Shown here: one piece after another, positions 1-13,200 of the stretch
Numbering within the stretch: the stretch's first letter is position 1
Layout of the letters: every line of letters starts with the position of its first letter
Program-made: the position numbers and the translations under genes
Notes under the pieces: generated by a model
The model's input: the letters and a program-made list of their open reading frames with translations, nothing else
What the model was told of the DNA's origin: nothing
Database searches by the model: none
Assembly (NCBI GenBank): GCA_003344405.1
Contig: NOWV01000058.1
Coordinates: 186,001 to 250,000 of the forward strand
DNA from: Trichoplax sp. H2
Taxonomy: Eukaryota; Placozoa; Uniplacotomia; Trichoplacea
Length of the DNA: 64,000 nucleotides
Direction of reading: 5' to 3'

Positions 1-27
1 TCATAGATTGTAGCTACTTCCACATAC

Positions 28-1044
28 CATAAATATAAAATACGGTACTATACAAAAAATTTGATAGTAAGATCCATATCACAATTGATACACAGAACAG
101 CGTTACAATAGAAAATAAAATACTGATGCGGGAACCCCATTGGCCAAGGAATTCACGACACACGTCTGAAAAATCGTTTACTTTACGAGGCTCTTCTATA
201 ATATCAATACAATTTACGTTATGATGCTGTAATATTAAACAGGAAATTGTGATATCTACCATAAATTAAAATGCACTCAAAGCAGCATTATTAGCAATAA
301 AGAACTTTTAATGTATCTAAGGCATACAATATATACATATATATGTAAGTATTTATTCTTTACCACAGTGATTAACACTACGGACAATCAAGCAGCAAGT
401 AAATAGCATAAGAGCATTCATGCCAACAATTGAAATGATACCCGCAAGGAGCCCTGACTGTATTTGAAGAAAAATAGTTAAAGAGCAGTTATAAAATGTA
501 TTCGCTTGATTGTGAGGCTTTAATCTACTCCAACTAACGTGTCTGTTAGCGTTTTCTTAATTGCAATTAATCAAATATGCTTGCAATAATAGCCATACCT
601 TGCTAAGTGCCCAAGGGGTACTTAATAAAGATGTTCCCATTGTGATATTCCAGATAGAGAAACTGAGTGTGTTTTAATAGTAAAATAGATACCTTCTTAA
701 TATCGCTATTTTATCATCATAGTAATCAATAAAAACCGTGTTAATCCAATCAATCACTATTAGATATAATATTAGGCGTCATCTATGCCAGTAGTTGTCT
801 GCATTTGAAGATCAAGTAATGTCGTACTATTATTTACGCGTATGGTACTACAAAAATCTTATCCCATGAAAGACGTTCCTTTATACACTAAACAAAACTT
901 TTTTGAAAATTTAAGAATCACTTCTGTAACACTAGTATAATCCAAAATACTTTTAGATCAAAACTACTGATATTTGAACACACCATGATACAGGTCCTTG
1001 CTTACTTACATAGTGATAAAGCTACTTTGGGTCTTTGTCCTCTT
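28..1044 (-). CDS. SLC38A9: SLC38A9-like lysosomal amino-acid transporter, partial (internal exons)
   Basis: Four exons read in one continuous frame: 1044-1010, 662-599, 457-364 and 255-28, with phases 2, 0 and 1 between them and GT-AG borders throughout. The joined peptide contains FSIWNITMGTSLLSTPWA, matching the first transmembrane segment of SLC38A9 (FSIWNTMMGTSILSIPWG from memory of the human family). A hydrophobic helix with TCCLIV follows, then DVCREFLGQWG and a third helix ending IWILLSNFLYSTVFYIY. In animals SLC38A9 is an 11-helix lysosomal membrane protein that reports arginine to mTORC1 through the Ragulator-Rag complex. The 3' two thirds lie left of the window. The N-terminal cytosolic exons should lie to the right of 1044, but I could not identify them. 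Family assignment is good. SLC38A9 over another SLC38 member rests on the TM1 and VCR-x-x-x-G blocks. Confidence 0.8.
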
Positions 1045-4000
1045 CTGTAGATAAAATATATTTGTAGGAACAATCTGAATCTCCAGATCTTCATTGACTT
1101 CCTACGTTGCAAAATACAAATAATTGTTGTAGCACTGTAATATCAACATAACAATCATTAAATTATCTTATCTTTCAATAATGTAAAAAATTTTTAGTAA
1201 CTTCAATTCTGGACAAGTTATATCATCACTAGCTACATATTAGGCTGCTGTTAATACGAATAACATTATGAGTTTAAGCACGGCCTATTAGTAGGGAGCC
1301 ATATCACGTTGTAATTATTCAAGATTATTACAAGGCTAGAGCGGTAGATGATTTGATGGCCTGTCGAGACAATACGTCCATAAGTGACGACGTTTACAAT
1401 ATTGATGTTTTTACGCAGCAATGTAACATAAAGAGTTATAGTGAGTGATATGACTCGACGGTGATTTATATCTACAACAGAACTGAAGAGGATTTTAGGC
1501 GTGATAGCTTATGATTGATCCACAGGATATATCACTGTTTATACACAATTAGCAAATACTGTGGATATACGAATAAACGTTTTCATTCGATTTGTAGTCG
1601 GACATCATGAGGAGTGAAAAATTGAATTTATGGTGCACTACAGAACCTGTAATAAATATTGAGTAATATATCTATCATTTGTAAAACCAGGAACGAATAT
1701 TTAAGAAAATTAAAATCTCGCTAATTATAATTTCTTTGGAGTTAAAAAAACCTAACATGCACAGTATTACTATAGTTATTCCTTTGGTTTGCTAGCATTC
1801 ACGTACGCGTACAAGGATGTTCTGTCTAATGTTAACTCAGTATGTGCAAGTGATATGAATTAGGAGTCGATCGCACATGTACTCCGCAAATAATGGTAAA
1901 TTAATTATCGATCATTTATCGGCTACTGCAATTATCGTCGTTACTGTTATTCGAGGCTTGTACTGCAACAGATCATTGTTTGCTGGTTTCAATCCATACG
2001 TGTACGAACACGAATAAATCTACGCATTTATTCATTTTTAATTAATTAATAAGGATTACATCTACCAACTATATTATTCATTCTATCGTAGCTATTTAGT
2101 ATACTGTTATAGATGGGCTACAAATGAGAACGAACGTATGGATATATTTGCAGTACCTACACTGTATTTAAATCCCTATTGGTTGGTTTGTAAACTGCAT
2201 CAAACCTTGCGATGAGATGCAAATTTAATTGATGAACTAAGTTGATCTTAAGCACCATGTTACCACGGGTGAGTAAGAACTAAAAAGGGGTTAGGTAGAT
2301 GTTTATTTATTTATTTGATATTTTATGCAACATGATCCAATTGGCTGGCCTTGAACTTATACATGAGTCATATCTGGAATTGTCCATTCAATCTGAGAAA
2401 TAATACTTGAATTAGAAATCGACTAGAAGAAATAACTCAGGATGAAGTAATGGACCGTTAGTTATTTAGTACAATGGTTTATTTCATGTTTAAGCACAGA
2501 TTCTACAGCTTTCGATCTTCTGTCGGTTGAGTACGGGAAATATTTTACAGACTAATGAATTTGATATTTAGTTTTGCTATAATAATTCAGTATTTTTACT
2601 AAGGCTATGATAGTGATCAGTAATTTATCGTAAAAGTAATATTAGCCCATAACTCTGTAACTTAATGATTATGTTAAGGCTTATAAATATATATTATATA
2701 GTGAAAGGCTATTGTAATACTATAGAATCCTGCTTAGACAATCTATTGCACTAGATCAGCAAGATATGATATTAGGCAATTTTATCGTCAACGCCTTATC
2801 GCACAATAATAGGATAAAAACTCATTCAAGATACACTATTTTTTGGTTACTACTTCAATTAGACTCCCATTTTAAATATCTTGTATTTGATTTAATGATT
2901 GAAGTGTTATCATTCTTACGAATCGTTGATGTTGTGGATTAACCATAAATTAGTATGAATATTATTGATGAAATTTTACAATCGAATTGAGCTGACTTGT
3001 TGCATCGTTGTTCTTGTGTATTAAAGTTGATTAAGCAGGCATACTTTGAAAGGATATTACTTTTAATATTTTGGTAATTAATTGCATCCTATACTCATAC
3101 GTAATATGAAGCTATAAAGGAAGCTGATGAAGTATGAGTATGAATAGGTTAGAATACTAGTTTAAACGATTTTTATATCGTTTTTGGAGCAAAGTAATGC
3201 TGAGTCCATTGCTTCAGTTGATATTTGTTCATTTAATCTATGATGTCACGAATGACGGCTTGTCATTTTATTTTAAGAGAGAGTGCTAAGACCAGTATTT
3301 AAATATTGATTATTAAAACAATATTTAAAAGCCATGCTGGGAGGGTGGGATTTCGGTTATTATGGTCACTACTATGGACTACAAAAACACCGTGTCACTA
3401 CCAGTAGAAGCTAATGTTGCTGTTAGAGTCGTCCATTTAAGGTCAATACTACTATCCACGTAAGTAAGTAGTGCTAGGTACTTTAGCTGGGCTTAATTAG
3501 TTAGTAGCATTTTTACTAATACGAGTTATTGTCTAAATTTGAACAGGATACGATTATTTTTAGGGTACATTATATCATCAGGATAATAAGAAAAGATTAA
3601 AGGGGGGTATCTATCATAGAAGGGAGATATTTAATTCATCTTTGTTAAAGTTAGCTTCAAGGTGCAGTATGGTTTAACAAAGTATAACGAGCTAATAAAA
3701 TAAAATTAACATCTACCCGCAAATAATAAATGTAAATGAATGAATCATTGATGTACTACCATTGACTGCGTAATTAATGTTGGGTGTTAGGAAGCAAAAA
3801 TAGGCCAACAGTTTTAGAATATAAGTAAATTTCTTATCATTGAAGGAAGATGGGTGTATCGATAGATCGATCGATGGAATTAGTACAGTACGAGTATATT
3901 GATGTTAGGAACAACTAAAAGAATGTTGATATCATGAAAAAAGTGATAAAGAGAATCATGATATAGTCATTGCTAGTGGGTTATCAGATGAAATGGTCAT

Positions 4001-6370
4001 TGGATCCAGAAAGAGGCAAATTACCTTTGGATTAAAGTATCAATTGATTTCCTACTTCATTTTGAGAGGGAAATTTAACTGCATTTAAATATCATAACCA
4101 CAAAGGAAAGTTTTGTCGAAATGATGGATTAATGTAAATCTCCTTTATCCTCCATTCGATTTTTATCCGTCGATAGCGAGCCTCTTCTAACTCTATCTAC
4201 ACAGCACTGGTAGTATGCAATGCAAAGAGCTAATGCTCATCTCTACAGTATATCGGTATCGAGTAGCTGAGAAGCCGTGCTGTCATGGATGCTCAGTAGA
4301 TACTGATATTTTTCTCCCTTTACCGACTTGGGTAACTGCATTGTGCTGCAAAGCAGAACGGAATGATGATGGTCCATGCCACCATCGAATCCATTTGTCA
4401 TGGAAATACCAATTTGGTAATACCCTTTGCAGAAGGAATACAGTTTGGTAATTTTTATTTCGCGATGGGAGGATATACCGCATGTGGAGATTGCAATTTT
4501 GCTGCTGCAGTTGGATGAAGGAGGTATTTAATATGGGTGTATAGACTCGTCAAATGCTGTTCGATCGATGATTGGTAAAGTATTTTTGTTCTTTGCTGAA
4601 TAGGATTAGAGAATCAATTACGATACACTTGATTCATTTTCCCTTCTAGCCTATAATTGTCGGACTATGAACTTCATTGAATTCATCAATTAATAATACC
4701 ACTAATAGAATTACGAATCTATTGAAGCAAGAAGTACGACAACCCCTTAGTATAGCCAATCCCAGCATTCGACGGTAATGGTCATCATCTGGGATTATAC
4801 TTTGCTTTTCAAAGGAGCGAGGGTCCACTGAAGGGTAACATGAGTGAAGTTCACTAACTTTAATGGAGTTGATTCTGTGAAAAAGATTTTTCTTCTTCTT
4901 TCTTCTTGATGATAGTGAGTTAAAACGAGAGCAGAATTAGAATCGATTACTTGCTCACTGAGCAAGAGTAAAACTATCGAAATAAGATTCAAATGACTCT
5001 ACATTCACTGTCTAACGACAGTAATAAAGCCAAGAAAGAGGTAGTACGTATCGTACTATGTGATATTCTGTCTTGGATAGGTTAATCGAAGGTTATTATA
5101 GTAACATCGTGGAATAGATTTAACCTTGCGATCAATCATTTTTTTTCCAACAGCAGTTTTAGCCAAGTGTTGATCTGCAGTATAATCGGACTACAATAGG
5201 AAATGGGATCGCATGAAGGTGCGGCCAAAAGGTCAATGACATCCAGAAAAGTGGAATAATTCTTCAGTAAGAAAGATTCATAAGATGATGCAATCCTGAT
5301 AGAGTATACTGTCTTGTCAAGGTAAAAACTGGGTCCGAAATGTGCCAGAGTGCCGAAATGCTTATGTAAACTACAAGCAGTGAATATGGAATAAAAGTGA
5401 AGACTGGCAAACTCTGAATCGATCTACTGTACAGTATTACTATGGATGTGAAGACTAGGTGAAAATAAATTGTATAAAATGTCTCTCTATCCCATGTCAT
5501 GTACTGCTATTAAAAGGGAAGAAAGCCTTGAGTAATGTTGGAATGCTAACCCATTATCAAGACTGATGATCGATGATAATAGCATAACATGAAGAGCCAC
5601 TGCTGACTGCTGTAGTTGAAGGTGTTTAAAAATGATATGAACCCATTGACACTGGAATGACTAAAGTCAGTATACGAGCATGGAGATTCTGGAATAGATC
5701 TATCTATATTTATTATCCATTAACATGACTACTGTACCATCATTCATGAATCAAGTAGGAGAAATTCTTCTTGAAATAGACAGCGATAAATATTGAATCT
5801 AACCTGATTGAAGTAATTCTGCCATAAAAGCCACATCAACATGGTGGCAGCGCAATAGGATTTCTTGCCAAGCTGTTGGAGTATGAATCAAGTTAATGAT
5901 GGGGAGCAAGCGATTTGTTTTACCTATGTAATCCTTAAACCTTGACTACAACGTCAGTTTTGGCTTGCTGGTCAGTATAGAATAGGATTTGGTCCTGTCT
6001 TCAGTCAGTCTTGCAATTGCTTCAACGGAACCGTAGGTAGTCTAAGCGGTAAGATGCGAAAATTACAATTCTTAAATCAACAACGAGAGCAATGTGTCAG
6101 TAAACTTTACCAACTACCAGGCTGTTTTAATTCAAATCAACACCACAGTGCTCTACTAGCAATGGACTTGTGCAGCTGGATAGAAATGGAAATTTTGGGG
6201 GGGACGAAATCAACTGACAAGCATCTGCTGTAAACGTAACCAAACATGAACTCTTGCTATACTATGTATACTAATATCGACAAGTGTATTGTAGATAAAT
6301 CAATTGACCTCGAACCCCCCGCCGAGTTTATTCTTTTATGAGTATGGCCGGCGAGACACCACTTCAGCCA
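1045..6370. other. No recognisable gene; likely SLC38A9 5' region
   Basis: No open frame here has a recognisable motif or a convincing splice chain. The short frames at 4215-4483 and 4646-5500 overlap on both strands and carry no family signature. The N-terminal exons and promoter of the SLC38A9-like gene should fall somewhere in this stretch. From about 3800 the composition becomes richer in ATG and GAT repeats, which produces short chance frames. Confidence 0.4.
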
Positions 6371-6373
6371 ATC

Positions 6374-7160
6374 ATAGTACAGTACATTGTTCATAAAAGA
6401 ATGAAAGAAAAGAACTCATTGTACAAAAAAATAATCATTCTACCAACTCACGACTGGATAGTTGACCTATTCTACAGTCTACACAGTGTACAATGTACAG
6501 TACTATACACTATAGTATACAGTACATAGTACTGTACTACATTGTTAACAAAAGAATGAAAGAAAAGAACTCATTGTAATCATTCTACTGTATACTGTAC
6601 ATACTGTACTGTACAGTATACTGTACAGTATACAGTGTATACAGTGTACAGTACAGTACAGTACATTGTTAACAAAAGAATGAAAGAAAAGAACTCATTG
6701 TAATCATTCTGTACTGTACACAGTGTACAGTACATTGTTAACGAAAGAATGAAAGAAAGGAACTCATTGTAATCATTCTACTGTACTGTATACATACAGT
6801 ACTGTACTGTACAGTACATGTACAGTATACAGTATATACTGTACAGTGTACAGTACTGTACTGTACATTGTTAACAAAAGAATGAAAGAAAAGAACTCAT
6901 TGTAATCATTCTGTACTGTACACAGTGTACAGTACATTGTTAACGAGAGAATGAAAGAAAGGAACTCATTGTCATCATTCTACTGTACTGTATACATACT
7001 GTACTGTACAGTACTGTACATGTACAGTATACAGTATATACTGTACAGTGTACAGTACAGTACAATACATTGTTAACAAAAGAATGAAAGAAAAGAACTC
7101 ATTGTAATCATTCTACTGTAGACGTAGATGTACTGTACTAGTGAGTGTACTGTACAGCGC
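6374..7160. repeat. Seven-copy hairpin-core repeat embedded in GTAC palindromes
   Basis: A core of about 47 bp starting cattgttaacaaaagaatga recurs near 6385, 6540, 6664, 6733, 6866, 6934 and 7069. Single-base variants are present (aacaaaag versus aacgaaag or aacgagag). Each core carries the inverted pair AGAATGA and TCATTCT, so it could fold into a hairpin. The spacers are made almost wholly of overlapping self-complementary words such as actgtacagt and cagtactg. The function is unknown. It may be a tandem amplified mobile-element remnant. Confidence 0.8.
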
Positions 7161-7342
7161 GATTAACTTCCTTGGCAAGATGGCGTCGAAAATTGAAAGT
7201 TGTAATTTGTCAACACTCCTGTTCAAAATCGATAGCTACATCAGTTATTGGGCTACATCTACATATAAGGTTTTATCTACTTTGGGCTTGATTTAGCCTA
7301 CGTAGTTTATTTTCCTTTGTGCCACCGAAGTTAATCGCGCTG
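7155..7342. mobile_element. MITE-like element with 16-bp terminal inverted repeats and TA flanks
   Basis: The 16 bp at 7155-7170 (cagcgcgattaacttc) are the exact reverse complement of 7327-7342. After two mismatches the inner TGGCA also matches, extending the terminal repeat. TA lies immediately outside each end (7153-7154 and 7343-7344), as expected for a Tc1/mariner-type target duplication. The interior contains one frame of 38 residues (7180-7296, starting in an aagATGGCG context) but no transposase, so the element would be non-autonomous. An alternative is a chance inverted repeat, but the length and the TA borders argue against it. Confidence 0.65.
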
Positions 7343-7345
7343 TAC

Positions 7346-7803
7346 TTTCTACTGGATACTGTGGAGTCAAAACACTTTTCCATTTTTGACCCAGGTAAAA
7401 GAATCCAAAATCGTCAAGTCCTTAATCAATACTGTATAACCTTTCCATATTTCTTTTTTATACGCGATTGATCCTATCATGATTCATCAGTAGATGCAAA
7501 TAGCATCTCGTAAAGTGNNNNNNNNNNNNNNNNNNNNACAGTACAGTACTGTACTGTACTGTACTGTACAGCGGACAGTATCAGGTCCTTGATGACTTAC
7601 TGTACAGTACTGTACTGTACACTGTACTTTCTACTGGATACTGTGGAGTCAAAACACTTTTCCATTTTTGACCTAGGTAAAAGAATCCAAAATTGTCAAG
7701 TCCTTTATGAATGAATACTGTATAACCTTTCCATATTTCTTTTTTATACGCGATTGATCCTATCATGATTCATCAGTAGATGCAAATAGCATCTCGTAAA
7801 GTG
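7346..7803. repeat. Direct duplication around a 20-N assembly gap
   Basis: The sequence 7346-7517, from ttctactggatactgtggag to ctcgtaaagtg, recurs at about 7627-7803 with a few substitutions and a 4-bp insertion. Between the copies lie N 7518-7537 and about 80 bp of GTAC palindromes. The same arrangement is seen at the other two gaps of this window. The likeliest reading is two overlapping contig ends, or two alleles, placed side by side instead of being merged. Confidence 0.75.
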
Positions 7804-10289
7804 CAGACTATACAGTCATTGTCCGCCATTTCCCTGTAATCGATCCCCCCAAAAATGCCACCAAAACGTCTCTACGTATGCGCTAGAGACCTAGCGTACA
7901 GTGTACACCCCCTGCCCTTCATTACTGTACACGCGATCAAGTGGTAACCTAATTAAGAAAGATCTTAGAAACAGGACCAAATAAGCAAATGTGAGGAAAT
8001 CGAAGCGTTATTCGACGCAGATCATCTCTGGCTCAATCTGCCAGGTGTACACCCAAGATCTGAGTTAATTTTGTTTAAGAACTGACAGATATGTTTGGAC
8101 AAGTGGTCTACACTACAATCGTTTTTCAACGGCACTTCTGGATATTGTACTGTACTGTATACCATAAGGAAATGACTGTGTCTAGTATAGAATCATGGAT
8201 TATTCAATTTCCTAAATAGACCCACCAATAGGTTACTCCATTTAGCAATCTGTATTAGTCATGCCGTCGATTTAATGCCATCAATTGAAGCATTGTAAAA
8301 TATAGGGTTTTCCACAGAGAATGAAAAATAAGGTCAAATATTTTCTTACTCAATGACGTAGATAACGCACTCAATGCTTCCTACCAATGACGACTGGACT
8401 TGATTTGTATGCTAAAAACTGATCAAGTTGTTTATGTATTTGTTGAAATAAATCAATATTCTATTCAAAATAGAGCTTTATTTATACTAGTTGGCGAGTA
8501 AAATAGACTTGGCAATAAATACTCATTGAAGCATTGATCAATATAGAATTAAGCGACACTATTGATTGAAAAGGATGAATTCGTTTACCTAGTATATATT
8601 ATGTAATATTATTATTTTCTCTTGAATAATATTAGTCAATAAATAAATAATGATTGTACTATATCAATTCTTCTGTACTGAACTGCGTAATGTCAATGGT
8701 GTGTTATGCAAGAAAAGGACTTTAGATTATAATTATACTGCACTCGTGTGTCGCTTCTCTACAAAAATTTGTGAGTTGTGAAATTGACATGGATGCTCTC
8801 GGTTATGGGGGGTGTGTCTGGCTTTTATGCGCGCTTTTACTATCAACAACTCCATTCCATGTTTCCATAGGATAGCATAGTTGCTAACCACTTCAACTAG
8901 TATGCATAGTCTTCTTGATCCATTTTCATGCTATCATTTTTTGTAAATTGTTCAACTATAAATTACCTTAGGCGCGTATTAAGCGATAGTAGAATTATCC
9001 AGTGCATCAGTGTTTCCTAGATCATAAATGTGCTATAGAACGACACGCTATATTGGGATTGACAGTAACATTATCCCTGTTGACAGGTTATGGATTGCCT
9101 AAAAGACTATTAATTTGCAAAGCAAGAGCCTCTATATTTAGACTGGCGTTGAATGATTCAAACTTCATTGATATCTAGGATATCGGCCTATCCCAATTGT
9201 TACTTAAAAATCACTAAAATAAGGATATGCATTTATACTGTATGCGCAGACGTGTGTGGATACGATGATGTATATGCATATGCTGTACTTGTGGCCCAAC
9301 TTGAATTAGACTTCTACAATGAATGAGAACTAATATGTCTTCCAATAATCCTTGTCGTTGCTTGATGACTGAGGAACCATATATATTTTCACTTAATCGA
9401 ATTCAGACGTGCGTAGATACTCGTATACAATGTGCTATCCGACCCGAGTTGCATAAAAATCTTCGTACTAATTGACCATCAGGTGAGATGCATAGCAATA
9501 AATACTATCTTAATAAACACGATTTGACTACGTGCTACCTACTTAAAATAATGAATGAACATTATGCATGTATTTCACGATGGAGGCGAACGATAATCAG
9601 AGGTGTTCATTACGATCTTAATATAAAACAATTATATCCCGCCGAAAAAATTCTCAATTTCTACATTATACAATATCACAGTCTACATGGTCTTAGTAAA
9701 CACTCTTAAAAACTAATACCTAAACAATGAGACACATTTTAGACATATTGAAGATCATTTTATAAACAGACTTACAATTACATACTGTTTAACCTAGATA
9801 GATGTAGATATAAACTAGGATGGAAAATGTCCTATTTCTGTACTGTAATTTTATATAATTACAAAATGTACAAATCGGTACGACGTATCAGTTGTGATCG
9901 ATGGATAGCTTCTACTGATGTACAAAGTGTTATCTTTGAGAAAACAATTAAAAGAAGAGTAGTTGGATGCAATGGTTGGTAGAGGCAGAAAATAAGGTAC
10001 ACTACAAAAGTTTCGCGTATATTGGTAACGAATAAACGTGTATCCATGACGTACAATCGGTCAATTTCTAGTATGTCTTCATTACCATTCAACAACTTAA
10101 AGCGTAATATAGCAGAAATTACATATTCATCCCGAGCAGCAAATTTATCGATGCAAACATAAATCGCTATGTATAAAATATCAATCCCAAGACAAAATGA
10201 GGGAAACTTTCATTAGCACTTTAAAAATATAAACAAACTAAATTAATTTTAAATAATAATTTCATTTTATGCTAGCTGACTAATCACTA
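7804..10289. other. Intergenic region downstream of NUP155, no supported gene
   Basis: This AT-rich stretch follows the NUP155 stop codon in the direction of transcription. GTAC words continue thinly to about 8160. An unassigned open stretch of roughly 118 codons lies on the minus strand at 9857-10212, just beyond the NUP155 stop. It has no clear start, no splice partner and no motif I recognise. A short plus-strand frame at 9488-9709 likewise has no recognisable signature. Confidence 0.4.
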
Positions 10290-13200
10290 TTAAGTTAAAC
10301 GCGATAATTGCGCTTTCAGAGATCGATATCGACTGATCATATTTTGTACAGCTATACTACTTAAGCTCATTGACTCCAGTTCGACTAAGTAACTATCCAC
10401 AGAACTTAACGCAGAAATGCAAAATTCTCGCCTGAAACAATAAAATAAATCACGTTATAGGAGAGTAAATATATAGAAAAATACGATATCATATCAATTC
10501 CTGTAATTTACTTACTTATCATCGGGGACTAAATCTTTGGCTTCGATCGAGGACGTGATTAAATTATGTATAACTAAAAACAGATGTAAAGGCTTTTTCA
10601 CAGCTTGCCAAAAAGGATCCTGTAAGAAATATATATTTATCAGCAATGATACGATTTCAATGTCTACAGTTGTAAGATCGCCTTATTGAAATAAAATACT
10701 CTTACTTTTGCTCTAAAAAGTAAATTATAAGCAGTTAGCATGGTCTTCCGAGATATATCAATTCGTAACATAGTTTCATATGCAAGCCTTGGATCCCAAT
10801 TCAATTCGCAACTCCGTTTCTCCAACAATGTCAATATGTACACTAACAAGATAGAAACTCTACTAGTAAGCATCTTAGCAAATTATCATAATCTATGCAA
10901 TTTTAAGATAAAAACATACGTAATGGAAAATACTGCTCCGAATGAGCATATAGATTGCCAATTTCAGCTAATCTATTGGAAATGGAGCTCATTTTAGCTC
11001 CTTCTGATAACATTTTTGATCTATGAATTTCTAAAATAGACCACAAACGAAATACATTAATAAATTAGGTGAAATTAAATTTTAAATCAGAATAAAGCAG
11101 ATATCACCATACCATAGTCTATAATGTCTTTCCATACAGTCTCTACAAGATTTACATCATTATGGCCAGCAGTGTATAGTATAGCGAGTTTGCATTCAGC
11201 GAGATCAAATCTACTTGCAAAGTCCTTATACAGCTGCATATAACAAATGTTAAACCAATATGGTTACAGGGTGATGTAAACAGAAAATATACTCTTTACA
11301 CTAAAGCTATCACGTAGCCAGTTATAAGGCAAGATTTTAATCTTAAATGGCTATATCTTACAGTACTAATATCAAATATCCCTCCATTTAATTCCCGTAA
11401 AGCTTCAGTATATTCCTGTAAGTGGCCTTTTTCTTGCTGAAGCAACACTAGCGCATCGTGAATTTTCGACTGAATACGAGCCACCTAAGTTAGTACAGCA
11501 ATTCAAGCATCGATATTAGCTAAAATACATAACTTCAACGGTTACCTTTCAATTCACCATTACCTCTAATTTCTCTTCTAATTCGTGAAGAAAATCCCCA
11601 GCACTTCCACTAGCTCCAGGAAAGCTCGCGCTTTTTGCGCTAATAATTGCTCGAGATAAGTATTCAACTCGCTTTTGCAATGTAATATCCGTGCTATCGA
11701 ATGAAAACACAAACAAGTGTTTACAATACAAAATTACATACCATCTAAATGCAACCCTTTTATCTTACTTAGCTCCATTTATTAGTACCGACCTTGTTCT
11801 TTCTGCTAATTTGCTTAAGATTAACGAAGCTGACTGATATTTATTATTCTTTTCGTAATACTTCCATAATAGATCCATTGCAACTAGATTTGAAGGCTAT
11901 AATAATAAATCGATTACATCTTGTGTAACTAAATGCATCAAAGCTCTAGTTTTAAGTAAATGGATGATTATTTCGGAAACCTGGGAGGTTGTTGCACGTT
12001 TTAAATAGGCCTCTAAATAGACGGACGAAACCTACGATAGAGACAACAGAAAAGTTTACTTTTTTCTCAAGCTACAAATGAGACATGTATTTCATAATTC
12101 TCATCGTACTTCTAACAGCCTGTCATGCAAATTATTTGCAATCAACCAATCGTATAAAGTTACATGAATCAGTTCATCACCAGAAGCGAACGAATCACTG
12201 AGAACCTTTTCCATCTTTTCCAAGATATAAAAATATGAATTAGCGGATTCGTCTCCTAGTAATTCCTATTGTTAGCTGCTAAACTCACCATTGTTTCGGC
12301 CTCATTTACAGTTAACGTATTTAAATTCGTATTCGCTCTTTTCGAAGATACTGAACCTAAAGGTGACCGACTAGCATCGCTTACTGCCGCATTCATCAAG
12401 TAATCCAATGAATCTACAATACACTTGTAGTAGTGGCTCCTACGAATAATTATGCCTTTGTTGTAAACACTATCTGTACATCACAAAACATAGACTACCA
12501 CGTCGGGATGAACTTAGTGAATTCTCACCTTTTGGTAAAAGCCTCTCTACCTATGTTATCGTTAGGAGGATCGCCATTCTTATAAAAATTTAAAGCATAT
12601 TCCTTGACATCCTCTGCTTCAGCAGCTGTTAGAGCTAATTCAATCACACCTTCGAAGAAAAATACTACAAACACACAAAAAGATGCCTTACTCATGTAAA
12701 GTTCATTTTTAATGACTTAAACTTCAAATTTAATCATACCATTTTTGTACTGTTGGCAGACCTGTGCCACGTCGACATGTTTAGTTACTTGACGAAATAG
12801 CTGTTACATATAGAGGATTTGAAAACATTAAATAATAGTCAAAAATAAATGATATTTTTTTTAGCATTTAATATACCTGTAAAGATGACCTATAGGCCAA
12901 CTCAGCTTCCTTCATATCCGTAGATATTTTAGCTTGGTGCAACATCTCATATGCCTACGATTCGGACAATTATATTAAAAAACCCCTATTCAGCATAAAA
13001 TAGTAGCTAGTAAAACCAAACGCATATATCCTTACTTTAGAACATGTTGCATCATCACTGCTGTACAATGACGGGCATTTTATACGTAATTGATCGGTAA
13101 TGGGATCCGTTGAAGCGTTATCCAGTAAGTACATATCAATTAACGCAGCAATTAGAGCATTCGTTATCTATTTTTGAAATGATTGGTATAAAAATGAGTT

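Noticed and set aside
4215-4483. Overlapping plus and minus frames at 4.2-4.5 kb
   Set aside because: Mutual overlap on both strands, Cys-rich odd composition, no homology that I can recall.
9857-10212. About 118 open codons on the minus strand after the NUP155 stop
   Set aside because: No start codon context, no acceptor or donor pair that extends it, and no recognised motif. Kept only as a note in the intergenic entry.
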